Shown: in pieces, positions 15,812 through 25,800 of the stretch
Layout of the letters: the number at the start of each line of letters is the position of its first letter
How positions within the stretch are numbered: position 1 is the stretch's first letter
Virus record (IMG/VR): IMGVR_UViG_3300031576_001126
Span: 1 to 64,000 of that record
DNA length: 64,000 nucleotides
Reading direction: 5' to 3' (one strand)
Source of the DNA: a virus
Notes under the pieces: generated by a model
The model's database searches: none
What the model was told of the DNA's origin: nothing
The model's input: the letters and a program-made list of their open reading frames with translations, nothing else
Position numbers and translations under genes: made by a program

Positions 15812-16405
15812 ATGTCAGTTATCCTTCCTAAACAATATTCCCAAATTGCTGCGGATCTTGGAGAAGCATACGCAAAGGTCAGGGATGCCTTGTTCCAAGA
15901 TGGAGCCGGGTTTTCTGACTCTGCCTTGGAAAATATTTTAAGTATTTCTGATTCAGTGGCTTCTGTTGACGACGCTACTTTTAGAGGCAGTGAAGAACCA
16001 GGAACCGGAGAAAGCGATGACCCAACAAGTTCTGATTTTAGCGATTGGGTTTCTAGTGGAAAAGTTACTGCTCCTCAAGGATCTATTTCAAGAGATATGG
16101 GAAGTACTATTTTTACTCTTGTTAATACCACGGGCAGTGAAGCAAATGCAAAAAGAGAAGCTACAAGAATATTTGGAGGAACCCTTAGAATATTGAATTC
16201 TCATGTTTTGAGTAGAATGCATAATGATTTTAGCACAATAAATGATTATTATCAGACATATGCTTTTACTGGAGATTCCGATCCAGACCTTAATTTGTTC
16301 GATCCCGATCCTACTCCGGGTCCTCAACCCGGATATTTCTCCGCTGATTTTGTCGAATTGTCTGCTCAAATTGGAGTTACAATTGACGAAGAATTCACGG
16401 CATAA
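15812..16405 (+). CDS. Putative tail-associated protein of unknown function
   Basis: 197 residues with AGGAG upstream of the ATG. Helical first half (LPKQYSQIAADLGEAYAKV), then an acidic, Ser/Gly/Pro-rich loop (EEPGTGESDDPTSSD), a helix-rich segment around residues 100-150 and a Pro/Asp-rich stretch (LFDPDPTPGPQPGYF) before a short C-terminal helix. No recognised domain. It lies between the neck and the tube, the usual place of a tail terminator or minor tail protein, and shares close spacing (41 bases) with the tail tube gene. Confidence 0.8.
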   Translation: MSVILPKQYSQIAADLGEAYAKVRDALFQDGAGFSDSALENILSISDSVASVDDATFRGSEEPGTGESDDPTSSDFSDWVSSGKVTAPQGSISRDMGSTIFTLVNTTGSEANAKREATRIFGGTLRILNSHVLSRMHNDFSTINDYYQTYAFTGDSDPDLNLFDPDPTPGPQPGYFSADFVELSAQIGVTIDEEFTA

Positions 16406-16446
16406 GGTTGAGAATGGTTTGAAGTGGTTTAATTAGGAGAAAAAAA

Positions 16447-17568
16447 ATGGCCGAGAATCCAATTCCTTTTTCTAGCATACCAGGAGCACAAAGAGCAGAC
16501 AATCCAACAGATCCTACTCTTGGTCTCACATTGATGGGTTGGAACCAGCTAGTTAAAATAATAGCTGGTTCAAATCGATACTTGGGTGGAAGCCTTGGAC
16601 CTTTTGGAGATCCCGGTTCTCCTTTAAGAGTTTCCGGATACGATATTGGTGTTAAACAAGAGGGAAACGCTCCAGATTATATTACTGGTCGTCAAGATAG
16701 AAGTGCCTGGATGAAAGGACCAATTGAGTCTCAAGGAACTCTTGAATATCCATTTACTTTTAGAACTGGAATTGCTATGTTTTCTGCTGGGGCATCTCTT
16801 GTTTTTAACCCTGGCGAAAGCTTTGAAATAGAATCTTCGGCACATCCGAAATTAAGAGGTTGTAAAATAAATACTGTTAATATTTCCTGTAATGCAAGAG
16901 AAGAAATAAAAACCAGAGCGGAAGTTTGGGGAATTGTTGATACTCTTGAAAATACATTAATTGATACAGAGGAATTTGACCCTCTTAATCCAGGATATAC
17001 AAATCTTCTTGATGTTTCTTCTGCCGATGGTGATCAAGCGAGAAGAACAGTTGGTGTTGGTTTCGGAAATATTCAGGGTATTACTACTACAGGTTTTCCT
17101 AATCTTATTCTTGAACAAATTCCTCAATGGGACGTTGTTAGAATTGAAGGAGCTCCAACAGGAATGCATGTTGTGGGCTTTACTTTAGATATAGCTAATA
17201 ATCTTATTAGAAACTATACAATGGGTGACAACACTGGAGCTTCTCCATTTGGCCTAAACGCCACAAGCATTAGTGCTAATCAAAGAAGAGTTTCTGGAAC
17301 TCTTCAATGGCAATCCAATATGGACGGGACTATTGCTCAAATTCTTGGGACAGGTCTTGAAACTTTAATAATTACTATTTTTTCTCCAGAAGGGCCATTT
17401 GTTCTCCAAATGAACAACTGTCTTTGGAATGCTGTTGCTCCAAGACTTTCCGCCACAGACAGAGTTGTTGTTGAAACTTCATTTACAGCCCTTGGAGCTA
17501 ACGAAGAAGAATTTGATGCTCTTCGAATCACACTCCCCAACGGCATTATTCTTGATGAAAATGTCTAA
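16447..17568 (+). CDS. Probable major tail tube protein
   Basis: 373 residues with AGGAG before the ATG. Beta-rich and low in Lys compared with neighbours. The segment SGYDIGVKQEGNAPDYITGR followed by DRSAWMKGPIESQGTLEYPF resembles tail-tube-type proteins, where a Gly-rich strand pair precedes 'G...G.l..P'. The C-terminal part (VVVETSFTALGANEEEFD) is also typical of tube proteins with a final strand. Position just before two chaperone-like genes and the tape measure is the normal place. An intrinsic terminator follows at once, consistent with high independent expression. A tail sheath was considered, but there is no second tube candidate. Confidence 0.75.
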   Translation: MAENPIPFSSIPGAQRADNPTDPTLGLTLMGWNQLVKIIAGSNRYLGGSLGPFGDPGSPLRVSGYDIGVKQEGNAPDYITGRQDRSAWMKGPIESQGTLEYPFTFRTGIAMFSAGASLVFNPGESFEIESSAHPKLRGCKINTVNISCNAREEIKTRAEVWGIVDTLENTLIDTEEFDPLNPGYTNLLDVSSADGDQARRTVGVGFGNIQGITTTGFPNLILEQIPQWDVVRIEGAPTGMHVVGFTLDIANNLIRNYTMGDNTGASPFGLNATSISANQRRVSGTLQWQSNMDGTIAQILGTGLETLIITIFSPEGPFVLQMNNCLWNAVAPRLSATDRVVVETSFTALGANEEEFDALRITLPNGIILDENV

Positions 17569-17572
17569 TTTT

Positions 17573-17605
17573 AAAAAGATGCAGTCTAAAAATCTGCATT
17601 TTTTT
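17573..17605 (+). terminator. Intrinsic terminator after the tail tube gene
   Basis: AAAAAGATGCAG (17573-17584) pairs with CTGCATTTTTTT (17594-17605) around a 9-base loop and ends in a T-run. It lies four bases after the stop of the tail tube gene and would reduce read-through into the chaperones and tape measure, setting the expected excess of tube subunits. Confidence 0.82.
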
Positions 17606-17627
17606 CTTTAAAACACAAAAAAATCGT

Positions 17628-17660
17628 ATATTTTCGTTGGGTTAAAGTCCCCGAAAATAT
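17628..17660 (+). promoter_or_regulatory. Leader hairpin upstream of the chaperone gene
   Basis: ATATTTTCG (17628-17636) pairs with CGAAAATAT (17652-17660); GGG and CCC in the loop can add three more pairs. It is followed by a strong GGAGG ribosome binding site at 17668 and the ATG at 17679. No clear promoter was found between the terminator and this hairpin, so it may be a processing site or 5' stabiliser on read-through transcripts. Confidence 0.5.
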
Positions 17661-17678
17661 TTCTATTGGAGGAAAATT

Positions 17679-18182
17679 ATGAGTGTTTTTACTACACCTA
17701 AAAAAATAGTCGATGTAGAAATTAACTATATTATAACTGAAGAAGATGGAATTGTTATTGTTCCAGAAAAGGATCTTGTCAAGGATGATTTTAAAAATAA
17801 AATAAAAACAGCTAAGGCTGAATTTGCTTATGAACGCTGGGATGATTTTAATCGCTGTATGAAAATGTCTCTTTCAAAAGATCCTCTTTCTGGAGAAATT
17901 ATTTTTGATCCTGTTGCTCTTAAAGAGATTCGTTTAAAACGTCTTCTTAAAAAATTAATTGATGGAGACGGAAATAATGTTGAAATAAATGAAAAAGAAA
18001 TTGCAAGCTGGTCTCCAGATTTTTGCATGGCCTTAATGGACAATTATAATAAGAAAATAGATAGAAAATCCTCAGAAATATTTAAGAGTTTTGAGGAAGC
18101 AGCAGAATACTTCAAAAACATTATTGATAAAGAAACTGAAAAACTATCTAAAGTGGAAGAAAAAAAAGAGGAAGTAAAATAA
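17679..18182 (+). CDS. Putative tail assembly chaperone 1
   Basis: 167 residues, GGAGG ribosome binding site. Mostly helical, charged, with a Lys/Glu tail. It shares a pattern with the next gene: RLKRLLKKLIDGDGNNVEIN here and KLKRLLLKIEDHEGEVIFVN there, each followed by a Ser-x-x-P segment and a helix. The two are therefore paralogues. Place between tail tube and tape measure is that of the lambda gpG/gpT pair, which coats the tape measure during assembly. There is no overlap with the next gene and no usable slippery site, so this phage seems to use two separate genes instead of a frameshift. Confidence 0.7.
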   Translation: MSVFTTPKKIVDVEINYIITEEDGIVIVPEKDLVKDDFKNKIKTAKAEFAYERWDDFNRCMKMSLSKDPLSGEIIFDPVALKEIRLKRLLKKLIDGDGNNVEINEKEIASWSPDFCMALMDNYNKKIDRKSSEIFKSFEEAAEYFKNIIDKETEKLSKVEEKKEEVK

Positions 18183-18192
18183 GGTAAAATTA

Positions 18193-18894
18193 ATGTCGAG
18201 TCTTTTTTCAGTAGAAAATGACAATGTAATATCATTTGATTTTTACTACAGACCAAGATCAATAAATGAATTTGGTGAAAAAGTCATAGATATTTTTGAA
18301 TCTAAAATAGAAAAACCACCATCTTATTTCTTTAAAGGTCACATATATATTCGTTATCCAACATGGGCGATAATGAATGATATTAGCAGATCAAGCAGTA
18401 AAGTTAATTCTTACACAGGAAAATCAGAAATAGATCCATATCAATATAGGGATTATAAATTAAAAAGACTTCTTCTTAAAATAGAAGATCATGAAGGAGA
18501 AGTAATCTTTGTCAACGATGAATTCGTTGATTCAATGAATCCTGTTTTAGCCACTTTTATTTTAAATAAAATAGATCAAATATTAGATTCTCAGCATAAT
18601 GAAAACTCTTTATCCAAAGAAGAAGCCAAAGAATTGGCTTTAGATGTTTTTAATTATTTAAAGAGAAAAAAAGAAAGAGAAAGTGGGCACAGAACTACGA
18701 TTCCACCCATGCCTTCGATTATGTTGGTGATGAATTTATGTGATAGATTTCATGTTATGCCGGACGAAGCTAGGCGGATTTCTACAAGAGACTTGGAGAT
18801 GATGTCGATTGTAGAGGAGCAAACGGATGTAGTATCTAATCCTGATAAGTATGGATATGGAGATCCAGACAGGTGGGTGAAGTTTAAGCAGTAG
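18193..18894 (+). CDS. Putative tail assembly chaperone 2
   Basis: 233 residues, ATG 10 bases after the previous stop. It has a ~60-residue N-terminal part not seen in chaperone 1 (VISFDFYYRPRSINEFGEK), the shared KLKRLLLKIEDHEGEV block near residue 93, then a C-terminal region (IPPMPSIMLVMNLCDRFHVM, RRISTRDLEMMSI) that resembles the short C-domains which contact the tape measure in other phages. The product ends in TAG. Assignment rests on paralogy with its neighbour and on position before the tape measure gene. Confidence 0.65.
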   Translation: MSSLFSVENDNVISFDFYYRPRSINEFGEKVIDIFESKIEKPPSYFFKGHIYIRYPTWAIMNDISRSSSKVNSYTGKSEIDPYQYRDYKLKRLLLKIEDHEGEVIFVNDEFVDSMNPVLATFILNKIDQILDSQHNENSLSKEEAKELALDVFNYLKRKKERESGHRTTIPPMPSIMLVMNLCDRFHVMPDEARRISTRDLEMMSIVEEQTDVVSNPDKYGYGDPDRWVKFKQ

Positions 18895-18906
18895 AAAGTC
18901 AATTCT

Positions 18907-19041
18907 TTATTCTCTATTTCCTAAGGCCCCTATCCAAATTCCCGTAAATACGGCGAAAAAAGCATAGAGAAACCAAGGTAGTGGTCCGAATATCCAATGT
19001 AAAGTAGCAAGCAATATGATATTTGTAATTATGCTTGTCAT
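18907..19041 (-). CDS. 44-residue membrane microprotein, antisense to the tail run
   Basis: A short minus-strand gene in the only gap between chaperones and tape measure. ATG at 19041 is preceded by AAGGAGTTCAATA, an ideal ribosome binding site and spacing. The product is hydrophobic over nearly its whole length: ITNIILLATLHWIFGPLPWF, then LYAFFAVFTGIWIGALG, ending GNRE. It would form one long or two short membrane segments with a Gly-Pro-Leu-Pro turn. Size and topology suit a small holin-like, antiholin or superinfection-exclusion protein, but no family is recognised. It is the only minus-strand gene after 10223. Two small hairpins lie in its leader (19066-19094). Confidence 0.65.
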   Translation of the reverse strand: MTSIITNIILLATLHWIFGPLPWFLYAFFAVFTGIWIGALGNRE

Positions 19042-19065
19042 TATTGAACTCCTTTCTTTTCATTC

Positions 19066-19094
19066 GCCTGCCCGCAGGCCAATCCCTACGGGAT
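19066..19094 (-). promoter_or_regulatory. Two small GC-rich palindromes upstream of the microprotein
   Basis: GCCTGC-CC-GCAGGC (19066-19079) and ATCCC-TAC-GGGAT (19082-19094) stand out in AT-rich DNA. On the minus strand they lie 25-53 bases upstream of the microprotein start. TTGACA occurs on the minus strand at 19131-19126, but the best -10 match (TATAAC) is 22 bases on, so a promoter is uncertain. From 19095 to 19195 I see nothing else. Confidence 0.45.
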
Positions 19095-19195
19095 GTCGGT
19101 TATAGTTTGATATAGAAAAGAATATATGTCAAGGACTTTTTTTCATAGACACAGAATTATAAAAAAGGACAAATTTCAGAGAGTAAAAAATCAGA

Positions 19196-22100
19196 ATGGC
19201 AAATACAAGTCAATTAATTTCTGCACTTCAGCAAATTCCAGCTTTATCTTCAGCATCCACTAGACAGCTTAATGATGTTGCTCGTTCCATTGAAAATATG
19301 GGACGTTCCTCACAATTTTCTTCAAAAGAAATTGGAGGAATGTTCGGCACAATATCAAACAAAATTAATCAACTTAACACTATATTGAGATCGTCAGAAC
19401 AATTTTTTAGAGCGCCGATTCAATCAATAAAGGCTTTTGGAAAATCATTTGATGATGTAATTAAAACAGCAGGAGTTTATCAGCAAAATTTATTTTTAAC
19501 ATCAAATTCTCTTGCTAAAGTTTCTGGAGCTTTTAAAACTACCGGCCAAGCTGCTATGTTCTATAGCAAAGAACTTCAGAACATAACACAAAGCACAAAA
19601 CTCGGAACATTAGAGGCACAAAGATTATATGATTCATTTACAACTGCATATAAAGGCATTAGAGACGAATCTGCTTTAAGATCCGTAAGAGAATTAATAA
19701 TTGCTGTTGGAAATCTTGGATTGACTGCCGAAGAAACCGGGAAAAAACTTGCCGTTATAGAAGAAATTGGAAATAAATATGCTGAATTTAGAAAAGGTAT
19801 AAACGAAACAAATATTGGTCTTGCTCTACTTTTGCGTCAACAAGGAAAATTAAGTGATATTCAGATAAGAGCAGGAATTGAAATTGGCGGAGCAGTTAGA
19901 ACAAGAGAAACTGGTGCGGCAGGAATTGTTGGCTCGGCTTTTAGACCAGTGGCAGAATTTGCTCAACAAAGAAGCCAGAGACAACAAGAATTGGCTTTAA
20001 ATATGGCAATCATACAATCGGAAAGAGAAGAATTTAAAAAAATGGTAGATATGGAAATGAAGATGTATGATCTTGCCGACGCAATGACTGGCCTTATTGC
20101 AAAAATGGAAAATTGGGCAGAAATAACAAATACCATAGCAGATACATTAAAAGAATTAATAGATCCTCTCCTTGTAATTTTTGGTGGACAAGGAATAAGA
20201 ATGCTTACAAATTTTTTAACCAAGGGGGCTGGCTCTATGGTTGCCGGTGCTGCGGCAGGTGGGGCAGCAGGTGGGGCAGCAACAGGAATGGGATCGGCAT
20301 TGTCTTTAGGAAGACTTATTCCTGGAATTGGAACTTTATTAACCAGCGGCACATTAATGTACGGAGGATACAAGGCTTATCAAGCCTATCGGGGATATCA
20401 AGCTGAAAAAAAAATCGCTGGCGAGGCTGATCCTGGAAAAATGAAAGAAGCTACTATGACAATAGCAGCATTGAAATCTTTGGCTGGAGAAAAGGGAATA
20501 AGTGAAGAGAAAGGAAAAGAAATTCTTACCTTGGCAGAAGGATATGCCAAGAAAATAAACGAGGCAGCATCTGCAAATAAATGGACAGAAGTGGCCGCAT
20601 TGACGGAAGCAGCGGCAAAACAGGTGGACAGATATAGTGCCGCATTGGATTATGCTGTTTCTCCTCTTGGAAAAATGCAAGAACGAATTCAACAAATAGA
20701 AAATGAAACATCTGCTCTTGTTGAAACTTCTGGTCAATTGGCTCAAGAATATGGTGCTCATGCTCAGGTTATGTTTGAAACCTATGGAGATGCGGTTTCA
20801 GCAGCAAATGCTCTTAATGCGCAAGTAGAAATGCTTAGAAAATCTGCCATTGGGGCCGAACGGGCTTCTGAAGAATATACTAAAATGTATGAAGAACTTG
20901 GGCCCTTGTTTAATGCCGAATACGAAAGCAAAATGAAAGCCGCAGAAGCAGCAAAACAAGCCGGAGAAGAAGACAAGGCGAGAAAACTAGAACAAGAAGC
21001 CATCAATGCTCTGTTAAGTAAACAAGCCATAGAGCAATTGGCAATTTCTAATGCAATGCAAGCAATATCCAAACATGCCGGTGTGTATAAAGCGGAATTG
21101 GAGGCAACGACAAAAATATTGGATAGACAAGCATCCTTACAGCAAACAGATTTAGAAACAGCAGAAAGAAGACTTGAATATCATACAGCTTTAAAAATAG
21201 GAATGGGTGTCCAAATTCAAGATATATTGAAAGCAGCAAAAGAAACAATGAAATTGGCTCAAATAGAATTTTCAAGAGCAGATGCTTTGGATAAATTAGC
21301 TCAAAAAATGAGCAGAGAGCATGCAAGCAGAGAATCTATAATCAATATTGAACAACAAGCACAACAAGCCAGAAATGCGGGATTGGGAAAAGAGACTGCG
21401 GCTCTTGAAAAAATGAAAAGTTTGAGAGAGGGCTATCTTAGTGCTTTTGCAGCATCTTCTTTTGGTGTCGGAGGTTTTGCCGAATTAATGGTAAGTCCAG
21501 AAGCTGGCGCTCAATTCCTTGCTCCTTCTCCAAGTTTAGGAAGAACTTTTAAAACGGAAGCAGAAGCCACAAAGGCAGCAATGCCAGGAGGTCTTAGAAG
21601 AACATTGTTCGGTTATGAGGGTGATCTTGGAGCTTATTCTGAAGATAAATACATGTCCATGTTTGGAGGTGGAGAATATGGTAAAATGGTATCTACCGGC
21701 AATATTGCTCCAACAGTTCAAGTGGGAGCAGATATTGGTCAAATAGCCAGTGCAAGTCAAGGCCAACTTGCATTTTTAGGACAAATAACAAAAGAAGCTC
21801 AAGAACAAACAAGACTTATGAAAGAATCTAGGACTACTGGAGGTAGTAATTTAGAAAAAAGATATACTTCTACAGTTAGAGCCAGGGGATATGCCAAGGG
21901 AGGAGTTATTGGCGGATCTAGTAACGGAGACACTGTGCCTGCAATGTTGACGCCTGGAGAATATGTTGTTCCTAAAAAAGATGCCCAGTTTGTGAAATCT
22001 TTACTTGAAGACGGAGTAAGGGGATATGCTGATGGCGGAGAGATAAGTGACAACAATATGGAAGAAATACACAATATATTAAAAAAACGAAGGACAACGA

Positions 22101-22888
22101 GCAATCCTGTTCTTGAAATAGCATTAGCTAGAGTAAGAAGCAAACATGGGAAAGAAAGAAAGGCAATGGAAGGTCTTCACGAAGCGCTTACGGAGATGAC
22201 TCCTTCCATGAAAACATACACTTTAGAAAAGTATAAAAACACTCCTGAAATTAAAAAACATCAAACTGAAATGGGAATGGCGATGATGGCTCTTAGTGGG
22301 ATGGGCACAAATAAGACAGGGCCGGCATTAAATTTGGCCGATCTCCATAAAAAAGCCAGAATTCGTGATTTATTTTCTGGAAAGGGTGCAATATCTCGAT
22401 TGGCTGAAGCTAGAGTTTCAACTTCAACTTATTCCTCTCCAATTGCCGATTATGGTCTTTTCAATCCAGAAGGTTTCCGTGCCGACGTATCGGAAGACAT
22501 ATGGAGTGGATTAAAATCAGCGGGGAGTTGGCTCTCCTCAATGAAAATATTTGATCCAAAACTATGGATGGCTGCACAAACCAGGGGAACATCGCTTGAG
22601 ACCATGTGGCCAAGTTATTCCAGCTATGCAGACGTTCCAGGATTTCCAGTATTTCATAATGGAGGGATTACCCAGGGGGGACCAATAAACACGATTCCTG
22701 GCGAACTTGTTGTGCCTCCTCCTGCTGCTCAGAATCTTATTAAATCGCATGAATCCAGTGGAGGTAAATTTAATGGTTCTTTAGAAATAATTTTGGATAC
22801 CGGAAGAGAGAGAATCAAAAAAATAGTCACAATAAATCAACTAGAATCAGGACAAGCAAGATTTAATGTTGGTTCAAATCTTTTGTAA
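19196..22888 (+). CDS. Tail tape measure protein
   Basis: 1230 residues. Helical, Gln/Ala/Lys-rich start with long coiled coils (residues ~1-330); a hydrophobic Gly/Ala segment at ~340-385 (GSMVAGAAAGGAAGGAATG and LIPGIGTLL) of the type that may insert into the host membrane; more coiled coil to ~730. Near residues 901-934 is the tape-measure motif GGVIGGSSNGDTVPAMLTPG followed by EYVVPK, and near 1154-1182 a second form (GGITQGG, then PGELVVPPPAAQNLI). These Gly-rich 'LTPGEYV' elements are common in phage tape measures. By the usual ~0.15 nm per residue the tail would be roughly 180 nm, an estimate only. No muralytic domain was recognised. The ribosome binding site is weak (AGAGAG). Confidence 0.95.
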   Translation: MANTSQLISALQQIPALSSASTRQLNDVARSIENMGRSSQFSSKEIGGMFGTISNKINQLNTILRSSEQFFRAPIQSIKAFGKSFDDVIKTAGVYQQNLFLTSNSLAKVSGAFKTTGQAAMFYSKELQNITQSTKLGTLEAQRLYDSFTTAYKGIRDESALRSVRELIIAVGNLGLTAEETGKKLAVIEEIGNKYAEFRKGINETNIGLALLLRQQGKLSDIQIRAGIEIGGAVRTRETGAAGIVGSAFRPVAEFAQQRSQRQQELALNMAIIQSEREEFKKMVDMEMKMYDLADAMTGLIAKMENWAEITNTIADTLKELIDPLLVIFGGQGIRMLTNFLTKGAGSMVAGAAAGGAAGGAATGMGSALSLGRLIPGIGTLLTSGTLMYGGYKAYQAYRGYQAEKKIAGEADPGKMKEATMTIAALKSLAGEKGISEEKGKEILTLAEGYAKKINEAASANKWTEVAALTEAAAKQVDRYSAALDYAVSPLGKMQERIQQIENETSALVETSGQLAQEYGAHAQVMFETYGDAVSAANALNAQVEMLRKSAIGAERASEEYTKMYEELGPLFNAEYESKMKAAEAAKQAGEEDKARKLEQEAINALLSKQAIEQLAISNAMQAISKHAGVYKAELEATTKILDRQASLQQTDLETAERRLEYHTALKIGMGVQIQDILKAAKETMKLAQIEFSRADALDKLAQKMSREHASRESIINIEQQAQQARNAGLGKETAALEKMKSLREGYLSAFAASSFGVGGFAELMVSPEAGAQFLAPSPSLGRTFKTEAEATKAAMPGGLRRTLFGYEGDLGAYSEDKYMSMFGGGEYGKMVSTGNIAPTVQVGADIGQIASASQGQLAFLGQITKEAQEQTRLMKESRTTGGSNLEKRYTSTVRARGYAKGGVIGGSSNGDTVPAMLTPGEYVVPKKDAQFVKSLLEDGVRGYADGGEISDNNMEEIHNILKKRRTTSNPVLEIALARVRSKHGKERKAMEGLHEALTEMTPSMKTYTLEKYKNTPEIKKHQTEMGMAMMALSGMGTNKTGPALNLADLHKKARIRDLFSGKGAISRLAEARVSTSTYSSPIADYGLFNPEGFRADVSEDIWSGLKSAGSWLSSMKIFDPKLWMAAQTRGTSLETMWPSYSSYADVPGFPVFHNGGITQGGPINTIPGELVVPPPAAQNLIKSHESSGGKFNGSLEIILDTGRERIKKIVTINQLESGQARFNVGSNLL

Positions 22889-22897
22889 GAGACAAAA

Positions 22898-25800
22898 ATG
22901 GCAAAAGTACGAAGAGCAACATTTTTTTTCCCTGCTCTTGAAGTAAATCCAATTCAAATCAATTCCCAAACAGAAGATGTGAATGAGCTTACAAACTTGA
23001 GGGTTTGGATAACGGATTTTCCTTTAGTCTTTGATCCGGTTTTAGTTGTAGTTAGGCCACCAGAATCTTTTGAAGAACTGGCAGAATTACAAAAACTTCC
23101 ACAAAACACGCCATTAGATGCAAACGGAACTCCAAATAGAACAGGGAAATATTCTGCGTCACAATATTTTATAGGCGTTGCGCTAAACGATATTATAATT
23201 CATGATGGAGTTTTTAAAATAGTTGACGGAATAAAAGCTGAATTTGTTCAAGATGCGGCAGGTTCGAATTCAAATCCGAACTCTCTTCCAAAATCTCGTG
23301 GTTTAGTTAAAATAGACACAAGTAAAATAAATTTTGGAGTATTGGATAATGTAAAAATAGTTGTAATGAAAGCCAATACTTATTCACCGTGGCTTTATTA
23401 TGGAAGTATCCCAGAAAGAGCAGCACTAGCGAATAAAGATGATAGATTTATAGCATCTCAAGGAGCAATTTTCCCTCTTGATGAAAGCGAAATAATCCAA
23501 GCCGCTGGAATGAGATATTTTGTCGATGTTTTTAAAAGTCAAATAAGTGGACTTTCTTCTATTGGAACATTGACTTTTGCTCCGATATTTTATGGAGCAT
23601 CGGATATAAATAGTTCGATTTCAGATCTTTTTTTCATGGGAGATGTATTAGACGGGGATGGAAGTCTTGGATATAGAAGTTTTATTACATTTAAGGTCCT
23701 TCAAATTCAAGAGTCTTTAGAATTGGGAGGAATAGAAATTCCAGCTTTGGCCGTTCAAAGAGCCGATGCTTTTAAAACAATAGATTATAGAAGTTTAGAA
23801 TATCAAAAAACAACAAATAAAATAAAAAAATCAATATCGGAATCAAACTATTATTTTTTAAATGATACTGACGAAGCTATAATCCCATATTATAAAATAG
23901 TTTCAATGGGTTTTCCTTTTATTTCTGAATTTATTGATTTCGATACCACGTTTATGTCTGTTTCTTTGCAAAATTTGATCAACTCTCCAGCAACAATCGC
24001 TTCTCAATTTGATTCACTAGTTGCTTTTCCACTGGCTATATCTGGCTTAATAACCACAGCAGAACAAGTAATTGAAAATGATATTGGAACATTTAAAAAA
24101 ATATGTGTTGTTTTTAGTGATCTTATTACTGAACTTAATGACGAAACAGCAAAGACAAACCTTCAAAAGGCCACAAGTCAATTTATAAGTAAATTTTCAA
24201 ACAGATCTGACATTAGATTAAAATTAGTTTTATTTATAACAGATAACAATAAAAAACAAGCCGCTATAAATTTGGCCAATTCAACTTTTGGACAACCAAA
24301 TGTTATTTTAACAGAAACTCAAACAGTAGCTTCTTTGGGATGGTTACATTTTGTTGGCGTTTTGTTAAAAACAGCAGGAATCGTTGCTTCTGAAAATGTG
24401 CTTGTCGAAAGTGAAAAGGGAATAAATGCAAATACATTAAAACAGAATATGTTAAGAATAACAAAATCATCTGGAGTTTCTTCGGGCACTGATTTTGACA
24501 GAGATGGGACAATATCATTATTAGATCTGAGACATTATGATTTAACAACAAAATTCAAACCAACCGCTACACAAAATACATTGACTTCGTTCTTAGGGGA
24601 TCCTATCTCAGAAATGATATTTTGGAAAAAGATATCTCCAATAGGCCAATTGTTTAATTTTATAGGAACTGTGCAATCCACGGATTATTTATCTGGTGGA
24701 AATATTATGTTGACGGTAAAAATAAAATGGCCTTCGAATGCTACTCAACCAGAACCCAAAGACAACATAATAAAAGTTCTCGTGGAATATGCGGCTAAAA
24801 CAAATCTTAATGACTTGACTGGAGAAATAGAATTCCAAGGCAGATTATTTTATCCGGGTTATATGATAAACACAAGTATAAACAATGTTATTAAATTTAA
24901 TACAACAAGAGAAATATCAGCATGGTTTAGAGTTTTTAGCAGCACTGCGCAACAAATAATAAATTTTGGATCAAGTAACAATACAAAAGAAGAGCCATTG
25001 ATTATTATTAGAAGTAATTATTTTTCATCTTCTGGTGGACAAAATCAAAATAGTGTTTCTAAAATATTTACTTCTCCCAATGCCACTTCAACAACAGTTT
25101 CTTCCCTGTCCCTAGTCTCTGGGCCTGACGAAGTAAATGACTATCTTAATTTGTTTGGAAATGATTCCAGAATTCTCTTAAAAACTGAAACCCCATGTGG
25201 TGTTGATAAAACTATAGATCTTTTTGACTCTGGAAATACTGATGTGGTTTTTTCGAATATTAAATTTGATATTATTGTTCCAGAAACAGAAAAACCTCCG
25301 TCTCCAGATAATGAAGATAACGAAGGGTTAATTGGAGACTTCGAATATGAACTTCAATATAAAGCGCAAGGAGTTCCGCAACAAAATGGACAAGATGTTT
25401 ATAATACTCTTGATAAGTTTTTCAGTGTAACCGTTTTTGACGGAGATATTGTCGATAATAAAAGAATATTTACAATAAATGTGGATCCGGGTGCTATAAA
25501 AACTTTAATTTGTAAAGAAACAGTAGCCGATTTTCAGCTTCCGCAAGATAGTCCAGAGAAGGGAAAAGAATTCAATATAACATATAATTATCCAAAGAAG
25601 AACGATGGAACGGATTATATTTGGACTTGGAAACCTGAAGAATGGTCTTTTGTGATAAAAAAGAACAATAAAATTTTAAATGACGCAGATTTTGAGATTC
25701 CGCCAGTTCCTCCGGCTCTAACCACAACTCCGACTCAAGGAAGCCCTTCTCCGCCGGTTCCTTCTCAACCCGTGGCTACGGGTTCTTTTAAATTGAAAAA

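Noticed and set aside
16447-17568. Tail sheath protein of a contractile tail
   Set aside because: The protein looks like a tube protein, there is no second tube candidate, and a terminator plus paired chaperones and tape measure follow as in siphoviruses.
18150-18192. Possible programmed frameshift joining the two chaperone genes at an A-rich run
   Set aside because: The frame of the second gene is closed by TAA at 18175-18177, downstream of the run, and the other frame stops within a few codons, so no fusion product is possible there.
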